Source: Phytohabitans maris
Lineage (GTDB): Bacteria > Actinomycetota > Actinomycetes > Mycobacteriales > Micromonosporaceae
Length of the DNA: 64,000 nt
Assembly: GCF_031085175.1 (NCBI RefSeq)
Contig: NZ_JAVHUY010000041.1
Span: 1-64,000, forward strand
Direction of reading: 5' to 3'
A program made the translations under genes and the position numbers. Shown here piece by piece: positions 54,847 to 63,807 of this stretch. Each line of letters opens with the position of its first letter. Position 1 is the first letter of the stretch. Below the pieces are notes generated by a model, which ran no database searches, had not been told where the DNA came from, and was given only the letters and a program-made list of their open reading frames with translations.

Positions 54847-56037
54847 TCAGGCGGCGTGCACGGAGAGCATCCGTGCCGCCAGGGACAAGTAGACATCGGC
54901 CGCCCGGTGCAGCTGCTCGACGGCCACCCATTCGGCCAGCGAGTGCGCCTGGGCGATGTCGCCGGGTCCACAGACGACGGTCGGCGTACCGGTGGCGGCG
55001 GCCAGCAGCGCCCCGTCGGTCCAGAACTGGAGGCCGACCGGCGCGGTGTCCTGGCCGGTCCGCTCGGCCGCCACCTCGCCGAGCAGCCGCACGTACCGGT
55101 GGTCGGCCGGGGTGTCGAGCGGGGCGTGCACGAAGCCCGACGTGCCTTCCATCTCGGTCACGGTGGCGTCGACCGCCGGGTCCGCGCGGCGCAGGTCGGC
55201 GACGATCGCGCGGAGCTCGCCGAGCACCTGCTCGTGCCGCTCGCCGGGGAGCCAGCGGCGGTCGAGCTGCACCCGGCAGGCGGCGGGCACCATCGGCGGG
55301 CGGTCGCCGCCGGCGATCACCCCGACGTTGACGGTGGCCGGCCCGAGCAGCGGGTGCCGCCGCTCGGCGAGGGCCGGGGCGAGGCTCCGCTCGACCCGTT
55401 CGACGAAGCGGGCCGCGTGGTGGATGGCGTTCACGCCGGCCTCCGGCACGCTGCCGTGCGCCGCCACGCCCCGGAACGCCGCCTCGGCCCACATCGCGCC
55501 CTTGTGCGCCCGCCCGACCCGCAGCGCCGTCGGCTCGCCGACGACCGCGAAGTCGGCGCCGGTGCCCGCCGCGACCAGTGCCCGCATGCCGTCGCTGCCG
55601 CTCTCCTCCCCCGCGACGGCGGTCAGGACGAGCTCGCCGGCGAGGCGGACGCCGGGGGCGGCGAGCGCGGCGACGACCGCCGCCATCGCGGCCAGCGCGC
55701 CCTTCATGTCGACCGCGCCCCGGCCCCACAGCCGCCCGTCCTCGACCCGCGGGGTGAGGGCGTCCGGCATGGCGTACGGCGGCACGGTGTCCAGGTGCGC
55801 GTTGAGCATGAGCGTCGGGCCGGGGCGCTGGCCGCGTACCCGGGCGATGACGTTGCGGCGGTCTGCGCCCACCGGCTGGAGCGTCACCTCGGCGCCGGCG
55901 GCGGTGAGGCGGGCGGCCAGGTGGTCGGCTACGGCGCGTTCGGCGCGGGGGTGGTCCTGGTGCCCCTCGACCGCGATCAGCCGCGCCGCCTCCGCGACCA
56001 CGGCGTCATGGTCGATCCGGGGCGGCGACCCGGTCAC
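54847..56037 (-). CDS. M20 family metallo-amidohydrolase (ArgE/DapE type)
   Basis: This 396-residue protein is read from the GTG at 56037, which overlaps the kinase stop. The metal motifs are NAHLDTVPP, GRGAVDMKG and the catalytic Glu in AGEESGSDG, with a dimerisation domain in the middle and a late FWTDGALL/GPGDIAQAHSLAEW. The family removes acyl or aminoacyl groups from amides. In this operon it could release an acyl group or amino acid from the sugar substrate. Confidence 0.92.
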   Translation of the reverse strand: MTGSPPRIDHDAVVAEAARLIAVEGHQDHPRAERAVADHLAARLTAAGAEVTLQPVGADRRNVIARVRGQRPGPTLMLNAHLDTVPPYAMPDALTPRVEDGRLWGRGAVDMKGALAAMAAVVAALAAPGVRLAGELVLTAVAGEESGSDGMRALVAAGTGADFAVVGEPTALRVGRAHKGAMWAEAAFRGVAAHGSVPEAGVNAIHHAARFVERVERSLAPALAERRHPLLGPATVNVGVIAGGDRPPMVPAACRVQLDRRWLPGERHEQVLGELRAIVADLRRADPAVDATVTEMEGTSGFVHAPLDTPADHRYVRLLGEVAAERTGQDTAPVGLQFWTDGALLAAATGTPTVVCGPGDIAQAHSLAEWVAVEQLHRAADVYLSLAARMLSVHAA

Positions 56038-57578
56038 GGCGCCACCCCCGGCTCGCCTCGCTCGCCGGCCGCGTCGCTCCGCTCGGACCAGCGGCCGCCG
56101 GCACCGGAGCGGGCGAGGGCGAGCATCGCGTCGGCGGCCACCGTGTACCGCTCGGCGGCCTCGCGGTACGCGGCGAGGTGTCCATCGGGGACGGTGACCG
56201 GCTCGGTGTCGTCGAGCGCGGCGGAGGCGGCCGCCACGTCGGGCCAGACGCCGGTGCCGGCGCCGGCCAGCGCGACGGCGGCGCGCGGGGTGGCGTCCTG
56301 GGAGAGCCGCCGCACCGGCGCGTCGAGGACGGCGGCGAGGCTCTCCCGCCAGATCGGGGAGCGGGCCACGCCGCCGCCGACCCGCACCTCGGTGACGTCG
56401 CCGCCGGCGGCCCGGGCGAGGTGGTCGACGGCGGCGGCGCAGGCGTAGGCGACCCCTTCCAGCGCGGCCCGCGCGACGTCGCCGGTGCCGTGCATCGGTG
56501 CGGCGCCGAGCAGCGCCGCCCGTACCCGCGGGTCGTGGGTGGGCGTGCTGGTGCCGACGAGGTGCGGCACGAACGTGAGCCCGCGCGCCCCCGGCTCGGT
56601 GCCCGCGGCGAGGCGGTCGGCCCGCCCGGGCGGCTCGCCGGCCGCGCCGCCGAGCAGGTGCTCCTCGCACCAGCCGATGGCGAGGCCGGCCGCGTACACC
56701 GAGACCATGGCCAGGAAGCCGGGCTCGCCGGCGCGGGCGAAGACGAAGTAGTCGCCCGCGCGCAGGTCCGGCAGCGGGGTGAGGACCTGGGCGGCGGTGC
56801 CGGCGTTGACGTAGACCCGGCCGGGGGCGACCGCCCCGCCGCCGAGCGCGGCGCAGGCCACGTCGCAGCCGCCGGCCACGACCGGGGTGCCGGCCGGCAG
56901 GCCGGTGAGGCGCGCGGCCTCCGCGCGGACCTCCCCCACGACCGTGGTACCGGAGACGACCGGCGGGGCCAGGCGGGTGTCGGCGGCGCAGAGCGCCCAG
57001 AGCTCCGGGTCCCAACCGTTGCGGCGGACGTCGAACAGGAGCGTGGCGGCGGCGTCCGAGACGTCGGTGTGCCACTCGCCGGTGAGGTGGTGGCGGACCG
57101 CGTCCTTCGGCTGCACCAGCCGCGCCGCCCGGCGCAGCGCGTCCGGCTCGTGCGCGGCCAGCCAGGCGAGCTTCGGCGCGGTGAACGCCTCGACGACCGG
57201 GTTGCCGCAGCGCTCCCGGAACAGGTCGCCGTGCTGGCGCAGCCGGGCCACCTCGGCGGCGGCCCGCCGGTCGGCCCAGGTCATCGCCGGGCGCACCGGG
57301 CGGTCGGCGGCGTCGAAGAGGGCCACGGCGTGGGTGTGGCCGCTCAGCCCGACGCCGCGGACCGCACCGGAGGGCACTTCGGCGAGCGCGTCCCGCAACG
57401 CGCCCGCCGACGCGCTCCACCAGTCGGCCGGGTCCTGCTCGTGGCGGTCGGCGTGCGTGGTGTCCGACGGGTACGCGCGGTAGCCCCGGGACACCGTCTT
57501 GCCGTCGCCGGGGTCGACCACGACCGCCTTGGCACCGGTGGTACCGAGGTCCACGCCGACGAGCAGGCCGCCGGTCAT
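56034..57578 (-). CDS. FGGY-family carbohydrate kinase (xylulokinase-like)
   Basis: This 514-residue protein starts GGLLVGVDLGTTGAKAVVV (the phosphate-binding loop). It carries the sugar-site Trp/Asp in MTWADRRA, the second ATPase loop VYVNAGTAAQVL and the adenine motif EVRVGGGVARSPIWRE. The layout is nearest to xylulokinase. The precise sugar is unknown. It starts 2 bp after the epimerase stop and overlaps the M20 gene. Confidence 0.92.
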   Translation of the reverse strand: MTGGLLVGVDLGTTGAKAVVVDPGDGKTVSRGYRAYPSDTTHADRHEQDPADWWSASAGALRDALAEVPSGAVRGVGLSGHTHAVALFDAADRPVRPAMTWADRRAAAEVARLRQHGDLFRERCGNPVVEAFTAPKLAWLAAHEPDALRRAARLVQPKDAVRHHLTGEWHTDVSDAAATLLFDVRRNGWDPELWALCAADTRLAPPVVSGTTVVGEVRAEAARLTGLPAGTPVVAGGCDVACAALGGGAVAPGRVYVNAGTAAQVLTPLPDLRAGDYFVFARAGEPGFLAMVSVYAAGLAIGWCEEHLLGGAAGEPPGRADRLAAGTEPGARGLTFVPHLVGTSTPTHDPRVRAALLGAAPMHGTGDVARAALEGVAYACAAAVDHLARAAGGDVTEVRVGGGVARSPIWRESLAAVLDAPVRRLSQDATPRAAVALAGAGTGVWPDVAAASAALDDTEPVTVPDGHLAAYREAAERYTVAADAMLALARSGAGGRWSERSDAAGERGEPGVAP

Positions 57579-57580
57579 GG

Positions 57581-58537
57581 CTACCGGCTCCCCACCGGCT
57601 GGCTCCGCAGCGGCACGAAGCCGAACTCGCCGAGGAACTCCAGCGACTCCTCCGCGACCCGGTCGAAGTCGGCCAGCCCCACGCCGGCCGGCTCGCCGAC
57701 GCCGATCGGGCCGCCGACCTGCCAGCCCTCCCACTCGACGCTGACGTACCCGTCGAAGTTGATCTCGGCGAGCGCCTCGTACGTCTCGCGGAAGTCGACC
57801 AGCCCGCCGCCGAACCAGATGTGGTTGCAGTTGACGATCGTGGGGAGCCCGACCTCGTCCTTGATCTGCACGATGTCGATGTACCGGGCGAGCCGCTTGA
57901 CCGCCGCCTTGACGTTCATGAACGGCTTGACCGTGACGTAGAACGCGCCGGTGTCCAGCGTCATCCGCAGGTTGCTCGCGCCGACCTCGTCGAACATCCG
58001 CTCGATCAGCTCGACCCGGTTGAGGATGGTGCCCTGCAGCAGCTCGATGCTGACGTTGAGCCCCAGCCCGGCGGCGTGCGCGGCCACCTCGGTGATCGCC
58101 TCGCGGCACTGCCGCCACGCCTCCTTGCGGCTCAGCAGCACGTTGAGCGGCGGGTCGTAGTAGCCGTCGCCGATGAGCGTGCAGACCGACTTGGCGCCGA
58201 GCACGGCGGCCGCGTCGAGGGCCTTCTTGAACGTGTCGATGCCCCGCTCGCGGTCGAACTCGCGCGGGCTGACGAACGTGGTGTGGTGGGCCACGTACCC
58301 GATGTCGATGCCGACCCGCTCGGCCGTGGCCCGCACCTGCCGCAGCTGCTCGTCGTACTCGCTCTTCGGCGCCTCCAGCAGCTTGGCGAAGATGAAGTCC
58401 ACGCCGTCGTAGCCGTACTTGGCGGTCTGCTCGACGCACCAGGCGGCGGGCTTGTCACCCCAGGAGTTCCAGGCCGGGCCGGCCGCCTCCAGGCGCCCCC
58501 ACGGCATGTTGGGCCACACCTCGAAACTGAGCTTCAT
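57581..58537 (-). CDS. Sugar phosphate isomerase/epimerase (AP endonuclease 2-like TIM barrel)
   Basis: This 318-residue protein is read from the ATG at 58537 behind GAAGGAAG. It is a xylose-isomerase-like TIM barrel with metal ligands in VSIELLQG, MTLDTGAFY, IVQIKDE and YVSVEWEGW. It would convert the imported sugar or its product before phosphorylation by the FGGY kinase. A 30-bp gap follows the SIS gene. Confidence 0.92.
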   Translation of the reverse strand: MKLSFEVWPNMPWGRLEAAGPAWNSWGDKPAAWCVEQTAKYGYDGVDFIFAKLLEAPKSEYDEQLRQVRATAERVGIDIGYVAHHTTFVSPREFDRERGIDTFKKALDAAAVLGAKSVCTLIGDGYYDPPLNVLLSRKEAWRQCREAITEVAAHAAGLGLNVSIELLQGTILNRVELIERMFDEVGASNLRMTLDTGAFYVTVKPFMNVKAAVKRLARYIDIVQIKDEVGLPTIVNCNHIWFGGGLVDFRETYEALAEINFDGYVSVEWEGWQVGGPIGVGEPAGVGLADFDRVAEESLEFLGEFGFVPLRSQPVGSR

Positions 58538-58567
58538 GACACTGCTTCCTTCCTGCACAGGTGCGGT

Positions 58568-59317
58568 TCACAGGTGCGGTACGAGACTCGACATCTCGCG
58601 CACCATGCGGCTGTTGTGGCGGTCCGCGCCGGACATGTTCGCGCTCATGAAGACCTGGGGCGTCTCGCCGGCGCGCAGCTGGATGCCGAGCGCCTCGACG
58701 ATGATCGCGTTGAGCAGCGTCATGCCGACCACAGTGGACGAAGGGCCGCAGGCGGGGAGGCCGGATCCCAGCTCCACGAGGGCGTCGCCGGGCGGGCAGT
58801 GGTTGTCCACCACGACGTCGGCGAGGTCGTGCAGCCGCGGGCCGGGCCGCTCGATCGAGGTCGCGTACCGCCGGGAGGTGATCGCGATCAGCGGCACGCC
58901 CCGCTCCCGCCCGACGCCGGCCACCTCCAGCGGCAGCGGGTTGGCGCCGGAGTTGGAGGCGATCAGGAGCACGTCCCGGCCACCCTCCAGCCGGTACCCC
59001 TCCAGCAGCGCCTCGGCGTGCCCCTTCTCCCGTTCCAGCACCGTGCTGCGGACCGCGCCCTCGTGCAGCATGTGCGGTCCTTTGAGGATCGGGCAGACCC
59101 GCACGGCGCCGCCGGCCCGGTAGAACGCCTCCTCGCCGAACATGTGCGAGTGCCCGCTGCCGAAGACGTAGAAGACGCCTTCCCGGGCGAAGGAGTGGGC
59201 GACCAGCTCGGCGGCCTTCTGGATCGCGGGCAGCTCCTCCTCGACCGCGGCGGCGAGGATCTCCCGCACGCCGAGCGCGTAGCGGGCGCCGGTCACCCCT
59301 TCTCCCCGGGCGGTCAT
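58568..59317 (-). CDS. SIS-domain sugar-phosphate protein (UPF0309-like)
   Basis: This 249-residue protein has the SIS fold with FGSGHSHMFGEEAFYRAGG and LIASNSGANPLPLEVA, which bind phosphosugars. Its length and motifs match the UPF0309 group rather than GlmS or the longer MurQ. SIS proteins in such operons isomerise amino-sugar phosphates or cleave adducts such as fructose-amino acids or lactyl ethers. The ATG overlaps the permease stop (ATGA). Confidence 0.88.
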   Translation of the reverse strand: MTARGEGVTGARYALGVREILAAAVEEELPAIQKAAELVAHSFAREGVFYVFGSGHSHMFGEEAFYRAGGAVRVCPILKGPHMLHEGAVRSTVLEREKGHAEALLEGYRLEGGRDVLLIASNSGANPLPLEVAGVGRERGVPLIAITSRRYATSIERPGPRLHDLADVVVDNHCPPGDALVELGSGLPACGPSSTVVGMTLLNAIIVEALGIQLRAGETPQVFMSANMSGADRHNSRMVREMSSLVPHL

Positions 59318-60144
59318 TTGACGGCTCCCGCGGTCAGGCCGCCGACGAAGTAGCGGCCGGCGAAGAGGAACGGCACGATCGCCGGGATGACCGTGCAGAC
59401 GGTGCCGGCCATCAGCAGGCCCCAGTTCACCGTGTACTGGCCCATGATGGCGCTCAGTCCGATGGGGAGCGTCTTGAGGTCGTCGCTGACCAGAAGCTGC
59501 GAGGCGAAGACGAACTCGGTCCAGGAGAAGACGAACGCGTAGACGCCCACTGTGGACAGGCCGGGGCGGAGCAGCGGCAGCACGATGCGGAACATCATCC
59601 GTACCGGGCCGGCGCCGTCGACCGCCGCCGCCTCGTCGATGTCGCGCGGGATCGCGAAGAAGAACCCGCGCAGCAGCCAGGTGCAGAACGGCGCGGTGAA
59701 CGCCACGTTCACGATCACCAGCGCGTTGCGGGTGTCGACCAGCTGGACCTTGGCGAACACCTGGTACAGCGGGACGAGCAGCAGCGTGCCGGGGATCATG
59801 TACGCGACCAGGATCAGCCCGGCCACCTTGTTGCCGCCGGGGATGCGCAGCCGGTACAGCCCGTACGCGGCCGCGAACGACACGAGCATCGTGAAGAACG
59901 CGGTCAGCAGCGCCACGATGAAGCTGTTGGTCAGGTAGGACGGGTAGTCGGTGGCGGTGAAGAGCTCCCGGAAGTTCTCCAGCGTCGGGTGCTCGGGGAA
60001 GATCGTCGGCGTGCTGCGCAGGATCTCCTCGCGGTCCTTGAACGCCGACATCGTGATCCAGTAGAGCGGCCCGAGCACCATCACGGTCAGTGCCGCCATC
60101 GCCAGCAGGCGGGGCACCCGGTGCCACCGCAGGGCGGTCGTCAC
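59314..60144 (-). CDS. Carbohydrate ABC transporter permease, MalG type
   Basis: This 276-residue protein is read from the GTG at 60144. It has six hydrophobic helices and the EAA loop as IDEAAAVDGAGPVRMMFRIV near residue 190, which docks the ATPase. Both ends overlap neighbouring genes by 4 bp. No ATPase gene is present, so a shared MsiK/MsmK-type ATPase elsewhere is expected. Confidence 0.94.
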   Translation of the reverse strand: MTTALRWHRVPRLLAMAALTVMVLGPLYWITMSAFKDREEILRSTPTIFPEHPTLENFRELFTATDYPSYLTNSFIVALLTAFFTMLVSFAAAYGLYRLRIPGGNKVAGLILVAYMIPGTLLLVPLYQVFAKVQLVDTRNALVIVNVAFTAPFCTWLLRGFFFAIPRDIDEAAAVDGAGPVRMMFRIVLPLLRPGLSTVGVYAFVFSWTEFVFASQLLVSDDLKTLPIGLSAIMGQYTVNWGLLMAGTVCTVIPAIVPFLFAGRYFVGGLTAGAVK

Positions 60145-61082
60145 TGGTCCTCCTTCGGCCTGGCCACCCGGATGTAGAAGAAGGCGAGCGCGGCGAGCAG
60201 GATGATCGTCACGACGCTGACCGCGGCCGCGTCGCTCGCCTGGAACTCGTTGAACGCCTTGTTGTAGATGAAGACCGGCGCGGTGGTGGTGGCGTCCGCC
60301 GGGCCGCCCTTCGTGACCAGGTAGATGGAGTCGACGATGTTGAACGACCAGAGCGAACCGACCAGGCCGAGCGCGAAGAGCACCGGCTGCAGCAGCGGAA
60401 ACGTGATCCGCCAGAACGTCCGCCAGGCGTTCGCGCCGTCCACCCGGGCGGCCTCGTAGATCTCCCCCGGGATCGTGCGCATCGCGCCGTAGATGACGAC
60501 CGCGCCGAGCGGAAACCAGTGCCAGCTGTTCATCAGGATCAGGGCCGGCATGGCCAGCGCGCTGTCGCCGAACGGGCTGCCCAGCCCGTCGATGCCGACC
60601 GCGCTCGCCGCCTTGGGCACGACGCCGTAGTTGCTGTTGCTCAGCCACTGCCAGATGACCGCGACCGCCACGGTGGGGATGACCCACGGGAAGAGCGTCC
60701 AGGTGCGCGACGCCCGCGCCCAGCGGCCGTTGCCGCCGATCACCAGGGCGGTGACGAACGCGATGACGGTCTGCACGACCAGGTTGCCGACCAGCCAGAT
60801 GCCGGAGCGGCCGATGGCGGCCCAGAACTCGCCGTCGCCCAGGGCCCGCCCGTAGTTCTCGAAGCCGACGTAGGTGGAGTTGCTGCCGACCACGCCCTGG
60901 TCCTGGAAGCTGAGCAGCACCGTGTTGAGCAGTGGGTAACCGATGACGCCGACCATCAGCAGCACGAGGGGGGCCACGAGGGCGTACCCGAGCAGGTGCC
61001 GGGTCCACGGCCGCCGATGCCCAGCGGCCCGGGCGCGCAGGGCGACGCCCTGCACACCCGGGACTGCGCTGCGCCCGCTCAT
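60141..61082 (-). CDS. Carbohydrate ABC transporter permease, MalF type
   Basis: This 313-residue protein is read from the ATG at 61082, which overlaps the binding-protein stop. Six helices are visible, and the EAA loop reads IYEAARVDGANAWRTFWRIT. The short N-terminal cytosolic part is rich in Arg. It forms the membrane channel with the MalG-type partner. Confidence 0.94.
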   Translation of the reverse strand: MSGRSAVPGVQGVALRARAAGHRRPWTRHLLGYALVAPLVLLMVGVIGYPLLNTVLLSFQDQGVVGSNSTYVGFENYGRALGDGEFWAAIGRSGIWLVGNLVVQTVIAFVTALVIGGNGRWARASRTWTLFPWVIPTVAVAVIWQWLSNSNYGVVPKAASAVGIDGLGSPFGDSALAMPALILMNSWHWFPLGAVVIYGAMRTIPGEIYEAARVDGANAWRTFWRITFPLLQPVLFALGLVGSLWSFNIVDSIYLVTKGGPADATTTAPVFIYNKAFNEFQASDAAAVSVVTIILLAALAFFYIRVARPKEDQ

Positions 61083-62410
61083 CGCGAGACTGCCTCCTGC
61101 ATCTGCTGCTGGCCCCACTTGACCGCGGCGGCCGGCGACTCACCGTTGCTGTACACCCGCTGCACGACCTGGGCCAGGATGTTCTGGCCGGAGACCTTGC
61201 CGATCGAGTCGACGTACTGCCCGTCCACGAAGCCGAACAGCCCGCCGGTCTTGGACTGCTCGAGCATCGCGTCGACGCAGCCCTGGTACTTCTTGATCAC
61301 CTCGTTGTCGGTCCACGACGGGGCCGTGGCGCCGTCCTCGGTGAGCGGGAGGAACAGGCCCGGCTCGGCGTTGAGGAACTGGCCGTAGTTCTCCGGCTTC
61401 AGCACGAAGCGCAGGAAGTCCTCCGCGCCCTTGGCCCGCGCGTCGTCCGGGGAGAGCACCATCGCGGCGTTCGAGTAGTAGATGCTGCCCGGCTGGCCGC
61501 CGGTGTCGGCCTGCGGGATCGGCGCGCAACCGAGGTCGCTCGCCGGCCGCCCGGACTCCTTCTCGAACGGCGCCAGGTACTGGCCCTTCTCGATCGCCAT
61601 CGCCGCCGCGCCGCTGTTGAACGCGGCCTGCGGCTCGCCCCAGGAGTAGTTGCCGGCGTCGCTCGGGGACTGCTTGAGCAGGTCGGCGTAGAGGCTGAGG
61701 GCGGCGACCGTCTGCGGCTTGTCGAAGGCGACCTGGCCGCTGTCGGTGAAGAAGTTGCCCGCCCCGCCGGTGAGCATCAGGCTGTAGATCACCTGGTCGG
61801 TGGCGAGGTTCTTGCCGGCCGGCACGGCGATGCCCTTCTGGTTGCCGCTGGTCAGCTTCTTCGCGTCGTCGAGCAGCTGGCTCCAGGTCTTCGGCGCCTC
61901 GGTGATCCCGGCCTTGGCGAACAGATCCTTGCGGTACCAGAGCATCTGGACCATGCCGTAGAGCGGCACCGCCCAGTACTGGTCGTCGTCGCGGTACGCG
62001 GCCTTGGCCGCGTCGCCGAACGTGTGCTCCTTGTCCAGCTCCTCCACCAGCGAGGTCACCGGGCGGACCGCGCCCAGCGGCCGGACGTAGGTGGTGAAGT
62101 CGGGGATCGTGAACAGGATGTCGGGCTGGGTCTTCGACTGCACGGCGCTGGAGATCTTGGTGTAGATCTGGTTCCAGTCCTGGACCTGCGCCTGCACCTT
62201 GTACTCGGGGTTCGTCGCGTTGTACGCGTCGATGACCTTCTGGAACGCCGCGACGCGGTTGGGCGGCTGCTCCATGTGCCACAGCGTCAGCGTCTTGTCG
62301 CCGTCGCCGCCACCACTGGGACCGCTTGAGCCGCCACACGCGGCGACCGGCAGGACGACCGCGAGGGCGAGTGCCGCAACAGCGGCTCTTCTCACCTTTC
62401 GTAACCTCAT
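61079..62410 (-). CDS. ABC transporter sugar-binding lipoprotein
   Basis: This 443-residue family 1 solute-binding protein has a lipoprotein signal ending VLPVAACGG (Cys about residue 25). The mature protein starts LTLWHMEQPPNRVAAFQKVI and contains the family motif YAVPLYGMVQMLWYRKDLF-like (here QYWAVPLYGMVQMLWYRK). The third codon is TTA, followed by several rare CGA/AGA codons. It is the first gene of the train, transcribed away from gntR across the DasR-like palindrome. Confidence 0.94.
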   Translation of the reverse strand: MRLRKVRRAAVAALALAVVLPVAACGGSSGPSGGGDGDKTLTLWHMEQPPNRVAAFQKVIDAYNATNPEYKVQAQVQDWNQIYTKISSAVQSKTQPDILFTIPDFTTYVRPLGAVRPVTSLVEELDKEHTFGDAAKAAYRDDDQYWAVPLYGMVQMLWYRKDLFAKAGITEAPKTWSQLLDDAKKLTSGNQKGIAVPAGKNLATDQVIYSLMLTGGAGNFFTDSGQVAFDKPQTVAALSLYADLLKQSPSDAGNYSWGEPQAAFNSGAAAMAIEKGQYLAPFEKESGRPASDLGCAPIPQADTGGQPGSIYYSNAAMVLSPDDARAKGAEDFLRFVLKPENYGQFLNAEPGLFLPLTEDGATAPSWTDNEVIKKYQGCVDAMLEQSKTGGLFGFVDGQYVDSIGKVSGQNILAQVVQRVYSNGESPAAAVKWGQQQMQEAVSR

Positions 62411-62545
62411 GACGGAATCTTCTCCTTTCGCGACCTTTTATGTTGATCGTCGCGACCCGGTGTGTCCCGGGAGATCGACAGACCTCGACCAGCGGGCTAG
62501 ACGAGTGCTAGAGCTTTGGAAGCTTGTTTCGGAGAGTACAGTTGC

Positions 62546-62557
62546 GGTCTAGACCGG
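62546..62557. promoter_or_regulatory. DasR-like palindrome, probable GntR operator
   Basis: CGGTCTAGACCG is a perfect 12-bp palindrome in the gap between the binding-protein gene and gntR. Its core GGTCTAGACC is that of the dre sites bound by DasR, a HutC-type GntR regulator. Two CTAGA half-sites lie about 40 bp closer to the transporter gene. The neighbouring GntR is the obvious ligand-controlled repressor. Confidence 0.7.
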
Positions 62558-62657
62558 GTCAACGGGCCGAAGGTCACAAGCTGGCAAAGGAGCAGGTCGC
62601 GCTCCCATCGACGGACGCGGTCCGCGCCGGCACAGACTGATACGGGATGATCACGCC

Positions 62658-63380
62658 ATGCCAACGCCGAAACACGTGGCGATCACGAACGCCCTCCGCG
62701 AGGAATGCCGGGACCTCCCCGCCGGCTCCCGGCTGCCGTCCGAGAAGGACCTCGCCACACGGTTCGAGGTCAGCCGCATGACGGTCCGGCAGGCGCTGGA
62801 CGCGCTGGTCACCGACGGGCGGGTCGAGCGGGTACCCGGCCTGGGCACCTTCGTGCGCCGCCCCACCGTCGCGATGGGTCCCGGACTCACCTCGTTCACC
62901 GAGGACATGCGCGGGCGCGGCCTGCGCCCCAGCTCCCGCCTGATCGCGCTGGAGGACATGCCCGCCCCGGCCGACGTGGCCGACGACCTCGGCGTCGCCG
63001 CCGCCAGCCGGGTCATGCGCCTGGAGCGCCTGCGGTTCGCCGACGACGAGCCGATGTGCCTGGAGGAGGGGCACCTGCCCATCCGCTTCGAACGGCTGCT
63101 GGCCGGCGCCGACCTGGAGGGCTCGCTGCACCAGGTCCTCGCCTCGGCCGGGGTGGTCGTCACCTCCGCCCACCGGCGGGTCCGGGCGGCCGTCGCCCTC
63201 TCCCGCGACGCCCAGCTACTCGGGCTGCCCGCCGGCGCACCCGCCCTGGAGATCATCGACGTCTTCTTCGACGCGAACGGGCGTGCCGTCCAGCGCGCCC
63301 ACTCCCGCTACCGTGCCGACCGGTACGAGGTCATGTCCGACCTCCGCCGCACCCCGACGACCCACCTGGAGAACCAATGA
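62658..63380 (+). CDS. GntR family (HutC subfamily) transcriptional regulator
   Basis: This 240-residue protein has an N-terminal winged helix-turn-helix (about 1-70, with LPSEKDLATRFEVSRMTVRQ) and a C-terminal UTRA sensor domain (about 85-232, ending in RYRADRYE), the DasR/NagR/HutC layout. These usually sense a phosphosugar. It diverges from the transporter operon and is coupled to ridA (ATGA). Confidence 0.94.
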   Translation: MPTPKHVAITNALREECRDLPAGSRLPSEKDLATRFEVSRMTVRQALDALVTDGRVERVPGLGTFVRRPTVAMGPGLTSFTEDMRGRGLRPSSRLIALEDMPAPADVADDLGVAAASRVMRLERLRFADDEPMCLEEGHLPIRFERLLAGADLEGSLHQVLASAGVVVTSAHRRVRAAVALSRDAQLLGLPAGAPALEIIDVFFDANGRAVQRAHSRYRADRYEVMSDLRRTPTTHLENQ

Positions 63381-63805
63381 CCTGGACCGCGCACACCTCG
63401 GCCGACCTGCCCACCCCGGCCGGCCCGTACAGCCACGTGATCGACGCCGGCGCGTTCGTGTGGACCGCGGGGTTCGGGCCGCAGGACCCGGCGACCGGCG
63501 AGATCCCCGAGGGGATCGCCGCGCAGACCGAGCGGGTCATCGACAACGTCGAGCGGGCGCTGCGCACCGTCGGGCTCGGGCTCCGCGACGTGGTCAAGGC
63601 CACCGTCCACCTGCAACACCTGGACCGCGACTTCGCCGCCTACAACGAGGTGTACGGCCGCCGCTTCCAGCCGCCGTACCCGGTGCGCACCACGGTCGGC
63701 AGCACGCTGGCCGGCATCCTGGTCGAGATCGACGTGGTCGCCGTACGCCCCGGGGCGCCCAGCGAGCGCGATCAACACAGCCCCGCGCCCGGCGGGCGGA
63801 GCTGA
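63377..63805 (+). CDS. ridA: RidA family enamine/imine deaminase
   Basis: This 142-residue protein has the RidA/YjgF fold with PTPAGPYSHVIDAG, the conserved Arg in PYPVRTTVGS and the Glu strand LVEIDVVAV. It hydrolyses reactive imines made by PLP enzymes, which fits the threonine-synthase-like gene in the opposite operon. The start overlaps the gntR stop. The last 15 residues are an unconserved extension. Confidence 0.93.
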   Translation: MTWTAHTSADLPTPAGPYSHVIDAGAFVWTAGFGPQDPATGEIPEGIAAQTERVIDNVERALRTVGLGLRDVVKATVHLQHLDRDFAAYNEVYGRRFQPPYPVRTTVGSTLAGILVEIDVVAVRPGAPSERDQHSPAPGGRS

Positions 63806-63807
63806 CC

